A stretch of DNA of 64,000 nt, from assembly GCF_963676685.1 (NCBI RefSeq), contig NC_092350.1:5631486-5695485 (forward strand). The letters run 5' to 3'. The notes beneath the pieces were generated by a model. The model was not told the origin of the DNA, searched no databases, and saw nothing but the letters and a program-made list of their open reading frames with translations. The position numbers were made by a program, and so were the translations under genes. This stretch comes from Mytilus edulis. Lineage: Eukaryota > Mollusca > Bivalvia > Mytilida > Mytilidae. Position 1 is the stretch's first letter. Each line of letters opens with the position of its first letter. Positions 1-12,474 of this stretch are shown one piece after another.

Positions 1-393
<393 letters not shown>

Positions 394-527
394 ACTGCAG
401 AACGTCTTGCTCAGAACTTCAACTAATTGTTATAATACATATATTTGCGTTGATATGCAACTTTTGTATCATTTGTATATTCAAATTATTTTATGTAATT
501 TTCGTTAAAGTCTTTGAAATACACAAA

Positions 528-533
528 AATAAA
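528..533 (+). terminator. Poly(A) signal of the upstream actin gene
   Basis: A canonical AATAAA lies 135 bases after the actin stop codon in an AT-rich 3' UTR, a normal distance for an invertebrate actin mRNA. Bases 394-981 otherwise hold only AT-rich 3' flank; short open frames there show no family resemblance. Confidence 0.6.
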
Positions 534-981
534 ACAGTAAAAAGTAATTTAAAGTGTTGTTTAATATATGTAATGTTGATTGGGCTTTAAAAAAAGTAAA
601 AAAAAAAGACATGTAAGATACAAGGATAACAATGATCTTCTATGTATCCTGCTTTGCATCGACAGCAGCCCATTTTGTTCGTTATATTACCAGTCTGCAA
701 AGGGAATCAAAATCATCTTCGGTGTATTTGTTTCGGGAATCGGTTTGGTTTTTCATAAACTAAGATTTTGCATGACTTAAACAAAGAATTTATTTATTTC
801 TCATTTTTGAAGAAAATTCTCTGTTAAATGAGACGATGCTGTCGATATTAAAATAGGAAATACGAAATAATTTGTGAATATAAAGCCAAGACGACTATTC
901 TTGTATATACAGATCTAAAATCGTGAAGCATTTATCTGGTGATTGAGATGCAGGCCGTTTTATTTTGTTTGTGTCTTGTAA

Positions 982-1434
982 AGGGGTAAATTCAGTTAAT
1001 AAATATACGTCATCAGGGACCGCCCATTTGGGGGAGAGCTTTCTGTCTAAAAGTGAAGTCATGTGCTCTTCTGATTGGTAGATAATGTTTGTAATAAATA
1101 TTTTATGGTAAATGGATCAAAACTAGAGTTGAAAAAAAATAATAAATAAATGCTGAATGTACTATTTTTCCCCCCTACATGGTTGAAAAGTAATGGGGGT
1201 CAGTATAGGAATTCAGTGCGAATCTACATTGTTTGTAAACAAGGCCATGTGAATGCCCAAAAATGCCGCATGACCCTATGTTTTTATTGTTGCAAAAGAT
1301 AGGGCTACATTTGTACTTTCATGAATGATATATGAAAGTTTTTAATTTCTAAAGGTAAATCAGGTATAAATTTATTTCCACACATAGATTAGCATTAAAG
1401 TCAATGGCAGATTTTTTTTACTGAATTTACCCCT
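982..1434. mobile_element. MITE-like element, copy 1 (~453 bp, terminal inverted repeats)
   Basis: This block starts AGGGGTAAATTCAGT and ends with its reverse complement ACTGAATTTACCCCT. It is about 90% or more identical by eye to 3130-3585, including the internal stretch with the TTTGGGGGAGAGC motif. No coding capacity is seen. The left outer TATA seen in copy 2 is altered here. Known families with TA-flanked short TIRs are Tc1/mariner-related MITEs; that assignment is inference. Confidence 0.8.
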
Positions 1435-1756
1435 ATAGGAAAATATGCACTTTTTCACTGTACTTGTCCAAGGCCACACAATAATCACAAAACTCATTTC
1501 CTGTAAATGTTAATGTAATGGAAGGATTTTGGAACCTTTTGAAGTTGCTTTTTACACAAATTTCTATCTTTAACTGCGGTTATCCAGGATGCACTCAGTG
1601 TACTGTGAGAGAAGCATGGAGTATATGGTAAAAATCAGTTTTTGTGTCCAGATTGAAAGAAACAATAGAAATTACACTTGAGAGTTATGATATCAATGAA
1701 AGGCATAAATATTCTCCCCATTTACATTTTTTGGATTTCAAATATTTTGGCCACGA

Positions 1757-1800
1757 GCATCACTGAAGAGACATGTATTGTCGAAATGCGCATCTGGTGC
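1757..1800 (+). ncRNA. Type I hammerhead ribozyme, copy A
   Basis: All core elements are visible. Stem I is GCATCA (1757-1762) with TGGTGC (1795-1800), six pairs including one G-U. The CTGAAGA core is at 1763-1769. Stem II is GACA/TGTC with a 5-nt loop, and GAAA follows. Stem III is a very short ATG/CAT around CG, followed by C1794, giving an AUC cleavage triplet. Minimal palindromic stem III is typical of retroelement hammerheads, which often act as dimers. Activity is untested. Confidence 0.8.
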
Positions 1801-1851
1801 AAGAAAATTTGTACCGTTAATTTTATTACTACCACTGGGTCGATGCCTCTG

Positions 1852-1912
1852 CTGGTGGACTATTAGTCCCCGAGGGTATCACCAGCCCAGTAGCCAGTAC
1901 TTCGGTACTGGC
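1852..1912 (+). ncRNA. Structured RNA module in the retrozyme: three-way junction plus UUCG hairpin
   Basis: CTGGTG (1852-1857) pairs perfectly with CACCAG (1880-1885). Inside it are two small hairpins, GACT-ATT-AGTC (1858-1868) and CCC-GA-GGG (1869-1876). Immediately downstream, 1893-1912 forms an 8-bp perfect stem closed by a TTCG tetraloop. The same bases occur at 38754-38814, so the module is preserved between copies. Function is unknown; such modules could stabilise the circular RNA or recruit an RT. Confidence 0.6.
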
Positions 1913-2106
1913 ATGAACATACGGATTTTTTGTGTTATTAAAATTTGCTGTTACAAAATATTAGAAATTATTATAAATTAAGGAATGTATCTCCCTCATG
2001 CAAAGCTCTGATTCCTTTCACGGATTTGGCTATACTTTTTGGACCTTTTGGATTATAGCTCTTCATCTTTTATATAAGCTTTGGATTTCAAATATTTTGG
2101 CCACGA

Positions 2107-2150
2107 GCATCACTGAAGAGACATGTATTGTCGAAATGCGCATCTGGTGC
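2107..2150 (+). ncRNA. Type I hammerhead ribozyme, copy B
   Basis: Identical to copy A over the whole motif: stem I GCATCA/TGGTGC, core CTGAAGA, stem II GACA/TGTC, GAAA, short stem III and an AUC triplet with predicted cleavage after 2144. It closes the 3' end of the full repeat unit, giving the dimeric ribozyme-spacer-ribozyme layout. Confidence 0.8.
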
Positions 2151-2179
2151 AAGAAAATTGGTACCGTTAATTTTATTAC

Positions 2180-3129
2180 ATCATATTTTGCACATATTTC
2201 TCCTCATAATGTATAAAATCATATGAAAAAAAAATGGATTACCTCCCTTTGACATAGTGGTTTTTTTTTAGCTGTGTTCTCCATGTTAAGTTGTAGAACA
2301 AGTGTTTAATAAGCACTTTTCTAGTATTTTAACACTCGAATAATCTAACCGCATGAAGGTATTCATTTATTTTTACATAACGCATTGCGTTTCTTTATTT
2401 AAAGAATATACTAGACAACTTTTCATGATTACATGTCCTTCATCTATGAAACAAGTGTTGAAATGTTTGTAATTGGAATTTTTATGTTAAATAATAGCTT
2501 TTAAATATTCTAAATTGTTACTTGAATCTCCCAAATGTAAAGTTTGGTCCTACCTAATCTTATTTTTTCATATTTGGCACTTTTTTCTACTTAAGTTCTG
2601 GCTGTCTAGTTTTGGCGAAGAACCCATTCTGATGTTGGGGTAACAGGAATTTCTGCAGAGTGATTGTCAATGACATTTTGTGAAATTTACAAGTAATAAA
2701 AACACAGATTTAGTATAATGAAACATAATTGTTGTTTTATTTTGTATGAAACTGCTTAAAAAAGCCTTTGAAAAGTCTTTTTGTGGTCTTTTCATGGTAT
2801 TTAACCAAAAACCTCCATATAAGGAAAAATCTAACTAAGAGTTCACCAAGACTTTAGTTTCTAGATGTACTTGCAATACTGGTCAAAGCAAACACAGAAA
2901 ACAATTCGTATTTATTAAACATAGTATTTTACACCATTCTTTTAAAAACAGTCAATGCGCAACTTTATATACCAAATATACATTGGCCGCAGTATGGGCT
3001 GTAGTATAAATTTTGCTCTATCTTTACAAATTCAGCATTTATGAAGGTTGTATTGAAACTGGAACTTGGAAATTGGATACATTACATGTTTATTACAAAA
3101 AAAGTTGGAAAAGAAGTAAAAAAGTCCCT
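2180..3129. other. Intergenic AT-rich sequence; one consensus CArG box
   Basis: No gene is supported. Bases 2815-2824 read CCATATAAGG, a perfect serum-response-factor CArG box, the classic control site of actin genes, but it sits 2.4 kb before the actin pseudogene start. With no promoter context it may be chance. Confidence 0.3.
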
Positions 3130-3585
3130 TATAGGGGTAAATTCAGTAAATAAATATACGTCATCAGGGTCCCCCCATTTGGGGGAGAGCTTTCTGTCTA
3201 AAAGTGAAGTCATGTGCTCTTCTGATTGGTAGATAATATTTGTAATAAAATATTTTATGGTAGATGGATCAAAACTAGAGTTGAAAAAAAATAAAATAAA
3301 TGCTGAATGTACTATTTTTTTCCCCTACAGGGTTGAAAAGTAATGGGGGTTAGTATAGGAATTCAGTGCGAATCTACATTGCTTGTAAACAAGGCCATGT
3401 GAATGCCCAAAAATGCCGCATGACCCTATGTCTTTATTGTTGCAAAAGATAGGGCTGCATTGGTACTTTCATGAATGATATATGAAAGTTTTTAATTTCT
3501 AAAGGTAAATCAGGTATAAATTTATTTCCACACATAGATTAGCATTAAAGTCAATGGGAGATTTTTTACTGAATTTACCCCTATA
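3130..3585. mobile_element. MITE-like element, copy 2 (456 bp, 21-bp TIRs)
   Basis: Left end TATAGGGGTAAATTCAGT(AAA) and right end (TTT)ACTGAATTTACCCCTATA are exact inverted repeats over about 21 bp, and the outer TA dinucleotides could be the target duplication. The interior matches copy 1 at 982-1434. No transposase is encoded. Confidence 0.85.
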
Positions 3586-5226
3586 GCCAACTACAAAATA
3601 TGAATTTCGATCCCCACTAAAGAGGGATAATCCACAATGGAATGTGTGTTTTTTTTTAAAGGTAAACATGTATTTCTGGAGATATTACTTTTGGATTTAA
3701 TTTTAAGTTTGACTTATATTCTGCCAAATATAATACAACGCACTACCACATATAGCATGTGAAGCATAACGGTTAACAAAATTATATCTCATATGTTATA
3801 CATTGATTCGGTGAATTTATTTGAATAATGCAAAAGTTATAAAAACTCGATAAAGCACAGACTAATTTGAATATTATTTCTTCACTTTGTTGCCCCTTTT
3901 ATAAATTAACATATTGATTTGTACAGGCACATCACGATTATATTTTAAACAAAATCATAAAACTGCGATCGTGGATATAAACAACCGGAGAAAATAGTTT
4001 AAACCTTCTTTACTTATAATTTGATACGACATTTAAACATAAATTGCATTTAAAGGAACTGTCTAAACAATTAGATTTAGAAAGTGTTTGATTATGAGGG
4101 AAAATGCATTTAAATTTTATCACATCTAATATCGTCTGACGACTGGAAGTAAATACCTCAATATCTATTATATCAAACATCTTCCTACGACTTTACTGAT
4201 AAACGTCTTGTTTTTTGTAACTATATGGAAATTTGTTTTTAAATTGAATCACACATGATTCAACGTTCTCTAATTTACATTGGCTTTATATCGACACGAA
4301 AGTATTTCACATTTATATATTGAATAATATGATTGGGACAGTCCTGAGTTGGATTTTAAAACATCATCGGGATATGTTATTAATCATATACGTAATTCTT
4401 TAACACATATCAGTGTAAAAGTTCTAACGGATTTTGGTCTGATTTTATAATTAATAACAGTGGCATTATTTCTGTTTTAAGAATTTTAATGAACCGTACG
4501 TACTGTTAATTTTAAAATATTTGTCCAATTGGTGTTATCGTTGAATTAATGCATATTATTACTTCCTTAAAAATCACCGGCTATTTAGTCAATGTTAAGT
4601 ACCACTTTTAACTTAAATATCTGACATGTAAGAAAATATGTGAATTGTTTTTGTAATCATGATGAGGCTGTTTATTCGTGTCTACATTTATATCCTGAAC
4701 ATATGAATATCACATCACAGCTGTGATTACAATTTTTCTTATTATAATAAACTCAACCATCCATTCAAACAATGTTTAATACTGAAGTCACCGTTATCAT
4801 GCAAAATAAATAAACGATTTATCATAATCTTATCTTTCACATTTGTTGAATTTAAATGAAAAAAGCTTTAAAAGATGGTTCACTAACAAATTGTATAAAC
4901 ACGTGTGTATTCCTGAACCAAGTGCGAGATCATTATAAATATTCAGTAGGTAAAAGAAATGCATCAAAAAACATGACGTATGACTTTAACAGGTTCAACG
5001 GTCTATTGAACTATAAACCTTTTCCGATATTCGTATGCAAAAGATTCATTCTGAATTGCCATAAATGGTAACAAATAGCTTGCTATCCCAAGATGAAAAG
5101 ATGAAAAGGACAGGTGAACGAAAGTAGGGTTGATTTTTAAATCGGCACAGTCGATCTCTGTGATAGGACCAGAAAGGTTGCAATAAATAATATAAAAAAT
5201 CGAAAAAAAAATCTCATTATTTCAAA
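3586..5226. other. AT-rich upstream region of the actin pseudogene
   Basis: No gene, tRNA or clear repeat is recognised. Short open frames such as 4856-5071 have no recognisable motif. The last 120 bases before the actin ATG are A/T-rich, and no convincing TATA box or non-coding exon boundary could be placed. Confidence 0.4.
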
Positions 5227-5343
5227 ATGTGTGACGATGATGTAGCCGCTTTGGTAATTGACAATGGATCAGGAATGTGCAAAGCTGGATTTGCAGGAGA
5301 TGATGTCCCGAGAGCTGTGTTTCTATCAATTGTTGGAAGGTTG

Positions 5344-6778
5344 GTAAAAAACTTCCAACTTTATATATAACTTTTAGATTCACGCTGATTGATTTAGATA
5401 ACAATTATGTAGCTGAACAGTAGATAACCTTTTTAAATGCTCTGTTGTTGAATTCAATTTCTTTTGTGCTGTCATAACCAATAATTTCAAACTTGTATGC
5501 CATAGTAGGAACCTAGTACATAGTACAATACAGTTCGACGATTAGCGAAACCGGTGCTCCTATTTGGTGAAGATTTATACTGGTATAGAACTGGCCACGT
5601 CAAAAATGTATCTTTGTATGGATAAATAATGTCATTACCAATGAAACGTATATATATGCTTAAAATTTAAATTGTTGTTCATATTATCCTTTACTAGCAT
5701 TGATCATTAATGCAAGAGCAGCAAACTCAGCATTAGCTAAATTGTAACATCTATAATTAGAAAATGCATACGCTTAACGATTCTTATTGTGTACCACAAA
5801 CTAAGCTTAAATATACATTTTATGAATAACAAAATGCAAAACGAGATGAAAACCTTTTCTTATCGGTGATAATCTGAGAAATGGCATTGATTCTGTGTTG
5901 CTAGTGGAAACTACCGTCTAAATCATCTTTGATATTTACTTTTTTACTGAGACTTATATAAAAATAAATTATCTTCTTTTTAATCATGTTGTTTTATTAA
6001 CTGTATAAAAAAAACACCGATCAAATGACGTGTGGGACATTTTGTGAAATAAAATTTAGTTATTCAGATAATAATGCTAGCTTGCGTGTTTGCTTGACCT
6101 CAAACCATCAATTGATTGAAGAAGTCTTGATAATAGCGCCATCTAAAATTTACAAGTAGTCTTGGGAGCACTGCACTTGTTTTCAAGAAGGAATATGCCG
6201 AAGCTTAAAGAAACCCTCAAAAGAAAAACATTATGTTGGAAACTGAACTAGCTATGTTGTGTTTTTTTAACTTTTGTTTGTTGGTCTTTTAACTAGTCAG
6301 ATTTTATTTTGACTTATGAGTTTGAATGCCACAAAGGTATCTTTTGCCTCTCTTTGACTTGGTATCAACTTTTTTGTTCACGCATCGTTTTGAATATATT
6401 GGAATATGATGCGACTGTCATACAAGTGAGTGGTTTAGCTAGCTATAAAACCAGGTTCAATCCACCATTTTCTAAATAAGAAAATGTATGGTTCAAGGCA
6501 GGAATATGACAGTTGTTATCCATTCATATGATGTGTCTGAGCTTTTGATTTTGCCATTTAATTAGGGACTTTTCGTTTTGAATGTTCCTCGGATTTCAGT
6601 ACTTTTGTGAATTTACCTTTGATTTGCACATTGCAACATTGATGCAAAAGTTATTTCTTATATAACTGTCGATTGTTGGTATTTAGTTCGAGTTAATTGG
6701 TATGGATGCATGCCAATCCCTATTAATTGCCTTGACATTAAATGCAATTGGTATTGACATGGATATTTTGTGTTTTAG
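5344..6778 (+). other. Intron of the actin pseudogene with repeat relics
   Basis: GT at 5344 and TTTTAG at 6773-6778 bound a 1435-bp intron at a position (before Gly-Val-Met-Val-Gly) often used in metazoan actins. It carries a degraded relic of the Naiad 3' end (6290-6362, ATGAGTTTGAATG motif) and a copy of a ~130-bp interspersed repeat (6488-6620) also found at 18321, 23619, 37834, 41016 and 56691. Confidence 0.7.
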
Positions 6779-7159
<381 letters not shown>

Positions 7160-7986
7160 TAAGAAGAAAGATAAGAAGTAAGCAATATCCTTTAACTCTA
7201 CTTTTCGCTATATAGATGATAGATGATGTTCTTTCACTAAATAATTCAAAATTTGGTGACTATGTGGAACGCATCTATCCAATCGAGCTAGAGATAAAGG
7301 ATACTACAGATACAGTTAAGTCGGTCTCATATCTTGACTTACATCTAGAAATTGACAATGAGGGTCGGTTGAAAACAAAACTTTACGACAAAAGAGATGA
7401 TTTCAGCTTTCCAATTGTGAACTTTCCATTTCTAAGTAGCAACATTCCAGCAGCACCTGCATACGGGGTATATATCTCCCAATTGATACGATATTTCCGT
7501 GCTTGCATTTCCTATCATGATTTTCTTGATAGAGGGTTGCTGCTCACAAGGAAGCTTTTGAACCAAGAGTTCCAAATGGTGAAGTTGAAATCATCCCTTC
7601 GTACATTTTACGGACGCCATCACGAGTTGGTTGACCGTTATGGAATAACCGTTTCACAAATGATATCGGATATGTTTCTTACGTCGTAACAACAATCACC
7701 TTCCCTTTCATGAATGTGACCTACCGAATTAGACTATTTACCGGATTTGTTATCACATAAGCAACACGACAGGTGCCACATGTGGAGCAGGATCTGCTTA
7801 CCCTTCCGGAGCACCTGAGATCACCCCTAGTTTTTTGGTGGGGTTCGTGTTGTTTATTCTTTAGTTTTCTATGTTGTGTCGTGTGTGCTGTTGTTTGGTT
7901 GTCTTTTTCATTTTTAGCCATGGCGTTGTCAGTTTGTTTTGGATTTATGAGTTTGACTGTCCCTTTGGTATCTTTCGTCCCTCTTG
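7160..7986 (+). mobile_element. 3' fragment of a Naiad-type Penelope-like element inserted in actin
   Basis: The insert begins in the RT palm (AAGAAGAAAGATAAGAAG, matching 63855 onward), includes the YIDD-SLNNSKFGDY region, and runs through the RT thumb to a stop at 7687-7689. The element's 3' UTR follows, ending at TTTCGTCCCTCTTG. An in-frame TAA and an 8-bp duplication around the YIDD site show it is dead. It lies exactly between actin codons Gly (GGT, 7157-7159) and Tyr (TAT, 7987-7989), with at most a TA target duplication. 5' truncation is normal for target-primed retroelements. The same 3' UTR occurs alone at several other places in the window. Confidence 0.9.
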
Positions 7987-8742
7987 TATGCCCTTCCTCA
8001 CGCTATAATGAGGTTGGATATTGCCGGGCGTGACCTTACAGACTATCTGATGAAAATTCTAACTGAACGTGGATATTCATTCACAACCACAGCCGAAAGA
8101 GAAATCGTAAGAGACATTAAGGAAAAATTGGCCTATGCAGCATTAGACTTTGATCAAGAAATGTCCACAGCCGCATTATCATCATCATTAGAGAAAAGAT
8201 ACGAATTACCTGACGGACAGGTTATTACAATTGGCAATGAAATATTCATATGTCCAGAGGCAATGTTCCAGCCATCTTTCTTGGTCATGAAATCTGCAGG
8301 TATTCATGAAACAACATTCAACAGCATTATGAAATGTGATGTCGATATTCGTAAAGATTTATATGCTTATACCGTACTTTCTGGTGATTCAACCATGTAT
8401 CTATGGATCGGTGGATCCATCTTGCCCTCACTTTCCACCTTCCAACAGATGTAAATTAGTAAACAGGAATATGACGAATCCGGTCCATCCATCGTCCACA
8501 GAAAGTGCTTTTAAACTTCGAAAGATCGTTCTACAAACTAAAGTTTATTGTATCAATATACGTTATGCCGAAAGTTGCATACTGTTGAATCATTGTTTAA
8601 ATGTTTCGACGAGGTGAACAACAAAAAAACTATAAATTATCTGAAGTGTTTATAAAGATTAGTGTCCTAGAGAAATCAAAGCACGATGCTCAATTCCTAT
8701 CACATGTATTGTTTTTATCGTTCCTTCTTGAACACAAATAAA

Positions 8743-9284
8743 ACTGTTAAATTGAATTTGGTGTGTCTTATAATATATATGTTTTGTTGCTTTAGCTGAA
8801 AGGTGTCAAGTGCCATTCAATTTCAATCTCTGAATGTGCTAGTGATAGAGATTATTTTGTTATAGTCTTTTAAGTATGATAATCAATACACCTAGTATTT
8901 TGATGGAATTTATTATACTTATTTTGGTAATTCATCTCAGTTAAAGAGATCAATATTTGTTTTCTATACAAAAAAATATTTAAAATAAAATAAAAGCGCA
9001 CAACTAACCACGATCTGACACAATATTTTGTTTCATCGTATGTTTCAAAATAAAACTGTTTTCGTACGTATTGTATAAGTAAACAGCATGAAATACATGT
9101 TATTATTTGACAAAAGATATGAAATACATTAAATGTAAAAGTAGTTTATAATCCTGGTACCTTTGATAACTATTATCGATCTACAAATAACAAAAATCTA
9201 GTAAGAAGATACAATTCATTGCAGAGTAATCAAATATTATATATCCATTGAAAATGTAAAACTTCTTGTAGTTTAATGGTATTG
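8743..9284. other. Downstream flank of the actin pseudogene; small retrozyme-tail relic
   Basis: No gene is seen. About 9149-9183 contains a stretch (AATCCTGGTACCTTTGATAA) that I recognise as the segment normally following a hammerhead in mussel repeats, but no ribozyme core lies upstream of it here. Confidence 0.4.
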
Positions 9285-11040
9285 GTTGCTGTTGGTAAAC
9301 ATCCGTATTTCTTGCTTAGTACAATGCATTCATAACAGCTTTGCTGGTAATCATCGGTATTTCTGGCTTAGATCAATGTACCCCATACCAACTCTGTTGA
9401 TAATCATCCGTATTTTTTTCTAAGTACAATGTATCCCATAACACCTCCGTATTTCTTGTTTCGTATAATGTATCCCATAACACTTCTGTTGAAAAAAAAC
9501 CCATCCGTATTTCTTTATCTGTACAATGTTTACCGCAACATCTCTGTTTGCGAGAAAAAACGTATCACTCCTACTAGTATTAGAATAAATCTGGTTTTTT
9601 TTAGAGCTACTGTTGGTCACCATTAGTATTTGTAAGTCGGCACATCTCTGTCCCGCTACTGAAATACGTAAGTAATTGTTGGTCAGTGCAACGTATCCTG
9701 CTAATGGAATACATTTGTGTTTGTTAACCAGTAAGCCGTTACCTGATTGTTGCTGTACATTTGTATTTGTTGGTCAGAACACATTTGAACTGCTGTTGGT
9801 ATGCGTTAGTATTTATTCGTCAGTAAAACATTTTAGTATATACATCTGCATTTGTTAGTCAGTAAACCTTTATTCTGTCGTTGGTATGCACCCGTTTTTG
9901 TTAGACTGGACAACCTGTTCTGTTTTTGATAGGCATCCGTATTTGTAAGATTGTACAAATTTTCCTGTTGTTGTATACACCCGTTTTTGTTAGATTATAC
10001 AACCTGTACTGCTGTTGTATGCATTACTATTAGTTAGACTGTACAACCTCTTCGGTTTTTGTTGTGGTATGCATCAATATTTGTAGACTGTACAACCTGT
10101 CCTGTTGTTGGTATATACCCGTATTAGTTAGATTATACAACCTGTCACTTTTTTTGTATTCATCAATATTTGTTAGACCGTACAACCTGTCCTGTTGTTG
10201 GTATATACCCGTGCAAGTCAGGCTGTACAATTTGTCCTGTTGTTGGTATACACCCGTTTTTGTTAGATTATACAACCTGTTCTGTTTTTGCTATGAATCA
10301 ATATTTGTTAGACTGTACAACCTGTTCTGTTTTTGATAGGCATCCGTATTTGTAAGATTGTACAAATTTTCCTGTTGTTGTATACACCCGTTTTTGTTAG
10401 ATTATACAACCTGTAATGCTGTTGCTATGCATTTCTATTAGTTAGACTGTACAACCTCTTCGGTTTTTGTTGTGGTATGCATCAATATTTGTAGACTGTA
10501 CAACCTGTCCTGTTGTTGGTATATACCCGTATTAGTTAGATTATACAACCTGTCACTTTTTTGTATTCATGAATATTTGTTAGACCGTACAACCTGTCCT
10601 GTTGTTGGTATATACCCGTGCAAGTCAGGCTGTACAACTTGTCCTCTTGTTGGTATACACCCGTGTAAGTCAGACTGTACAACTGGCCTGTGTTTGGTAT
10701 GCACCCGTATTTGTTCGACTGTACAAACTCTTCTATTTTTGATATGCACCCGTGTTTTTTTTTTAGACGTAAGGTATCCATATTTGTTAGACAGTGCAAC
10801 TTATACTGCTGTTTTTATTCACTCGTATTTGTTGGTCAGTACATCTGAGCACTGCGTTTTGGAAACATGTTTTTGTAATAGTTTCTTGCTGTCAGTTTAC
10901 AACTAAATTTGTCAATCAGTTCAAAATATTCAGCTGTTGGTATATATCTGTATTTTTTCGTAAAAACAAACTGTATTGCTGATGTTGGTATCGATTAGTG
11001 ATTACATTTTATCCTGCTATTGTTGCTACGTATTTGTCAT
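9285..11040. repeat. Degenerate minisatellite (~43-bp units) with ~407-bp higher-order repeat
   Basis: Units of roughly 40-45 bp follow the pattern GTTGGTAT-CACCCGTnTTTGTTAGA-TGTACAACCTGTnCTG. They are diverged at the left (9285-9900), cleanest at 9900-10750 and degrade again to ~11040. A higher-order copy is visible: GGCATCCGTATTTGTAAG at 9932 recurs at 10339, and the CCTCTTCGGTTTTTGTTG block at ~10047 recurs 408 bases later. Cysteine- or tyrosine-rich open frames on both strands (for example 10064-10336) are by-products of the repeat and not genes. Confidence 0.9.
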
Positions 11041-12354
11041 TACAATAGCATCTTAATGTTGCTTTACACCTAAATTCGTTTAGAAAACTTAATTATTAGT
11101 AACTCTTCTTTTATCAATTACAAGACAAAAGTTTGAATATATAGGACAATTCAATGATTGTCGTATATATCTGACATGAAATAAAATTTCGCCTTATTTT
11201 CCCAACTTAAGAGTCTTTGAAATAAAATATTAGTTTAAATTAAATTGGAACCAGAATTGTTAGGGTCATATCCAATGCAAGACGTCAGTCAAATTCTATT
11301 ATATTTTCCCCTTAAGGAACACTTGGTATCACTTAAGTTTGTGTTGGGGTTTCTGTTGCCAATGCTATTTTTCTTATAGCGTTTATGTTTTAATTGTCTT
11401 CTGTCTTTTGCCGTGGTGTTGTCATTTTTGTTTTTATTCGAGTTTTGAATATCCCTTTGGTATTCTATGCCTCTGTTTGTAATGCCCTGACCCAACTTTT
11501 CATATTGTTGAACTCTACTAAAATGAGAACGTAGTATAAAGTATATTTGTAGGATCAGCATATTTATTTGTATGAATATTTGATTTTAGTTATATAAGGG
11601 ATTATATTAAACAAGGCCGAAGATACCAAATGGACATTCAAAACTTATAAATCGAAGATAAACTGAATAGATAAACGTATTTTCGCTTAAGAATATGGTT
11701 GGAAAGTGTATGACAATAAAGCAATATGGTACACCAGTTATTTATGAATTATTCATGACTACAGTAAAACTGTTGATAAAGATGTTGCAATATAAAACTA
11801 CTTTACCTCTCTTTGTTAAGGAAGATTAAAGCTTTTTTTTATATAGAAATAACAGCATGCATTATTTTTGACTATAAAAAACCTTTACTAATTTACAACA
11901 AATACATTTTTATCTTTTGATTAAATCCGGTATATAACCCTGACCTGTCTATCAAAAACAAATTCATAGATCAATAATCACCATGACATCACACGTTCAT
12001 ATTTTTTATTTGAATAACTAACCTATAGCATACTTTCTGTATAACCTTGAAGACGTCGGTTGAATCAGAACAAAAAAGACCTTGATAATGTTTAATAATA
12101 ACTTCATACTATAACAGCATGCATAAACAGACATAGATTGTAAAATTATAAATTACGTGTTGCCTGGTCTACTTAAGGTGAACCTTTAAGAAAGAACCGC
12201 ACGTATTTGAATTTGAATGTTTTATTAATACATTAAAAAGAAAATCCTATACAATTGAGAAATAATCCGAGATAAATCATGAAGAAAACCAGTTCCCTTC
12301 AGTTTTGATAAAATAGTGTAGTAAATGAAGCTTTTAAATAAATAAATACATTCC
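11041..12354. other. Non-coding; two Naiad 3'-end relics
   Basis: Bases ~11395-11500 (plus) and ~11608-11662 (minus) are diverged copies of the Naiad 3' UTR, recognisable by the TTTGGTATTCTATGCCTC-like end and its reverse complement. Nothing else is supported. Confidence 0.5.
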
Positions 12355-12474
12355 GAAATCTCCATCATTGTTATTACCGTTCTTAGTTTGGCAACTCCTA
12401 ATTTCGATAAATTCCGAAATCTCGATCATTGTTATTCCATATTTTGGTTTGGTAACTCCTGATTTCGATTTGAA
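12355..12474. repeat. Imperfect tandem duplication (~58-65 bp)
   Basis: TTCCGAAATCTC-ATCATTGTTATT...GCAACTCCTAATTTCGAT occurs twice in succession with about 85% identity by eye. It makes an open frame on both strands that should not be read as a gene. Confidence 0.65.

Larger units (their letters stand above)
1729..2179 (+). mobile_element. Retrozyme-like tandem repeat: partial plus full unit with two hammerhead ribozymes
   Basis: A ~104-bp 3' part of a repeat unit (1729-1832) is followed by a short linker and then a full ~328-bp unit (1852-2179). The same unit recurs at 38754-39082. Each unit ends in a hammerhead ribozyme and the GTACCGTTAATTTTATTAC tail. The two cleavage sites (after 1794 and 2144) are 350 nt apart, so a read-through transcript could release a 350-nt monomer. 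This is the architecture of retrozymes, small non-coding retroelements that spread through ribozyme-processed circular RNAs. The unit also contains a predicted three-way junction and a UUCG hairpin. Open frames across it are accidental. Confidence 0.75.

Noticed and set aside
1998-2216. 72-residue frame also found at 38901-39158 (SFHGFGYTFWTFWIIALHLL)
   Set aside because: It is the retrozyme-like repeat read as protein; conservation is explained by the repeat and ribozyme, and the frame has no domain.
2815-2824. CArG box as the promoter of the actin pseudogene
   Set aside because: It is a perfect match but 2.4 kb upstream in repeat-rich DNA with no supporting promoter elements; listed only as a low-confidence note.
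7160-7986. The actin insert as a spliceable intron
   Set aside because: A GT lies at the left edge, but the right edge reads CTCTTG before TATGCC with no AG acceptor, and the insert is clearly a retroelement tail.
10030-10906. Several 60-144-codon open frames rich in Cys, Tyr and Leu on both strands
   Set aside because: They translate the minisatellite; repeats of unit length divisible by or near three keep frames open. No start context or homology.
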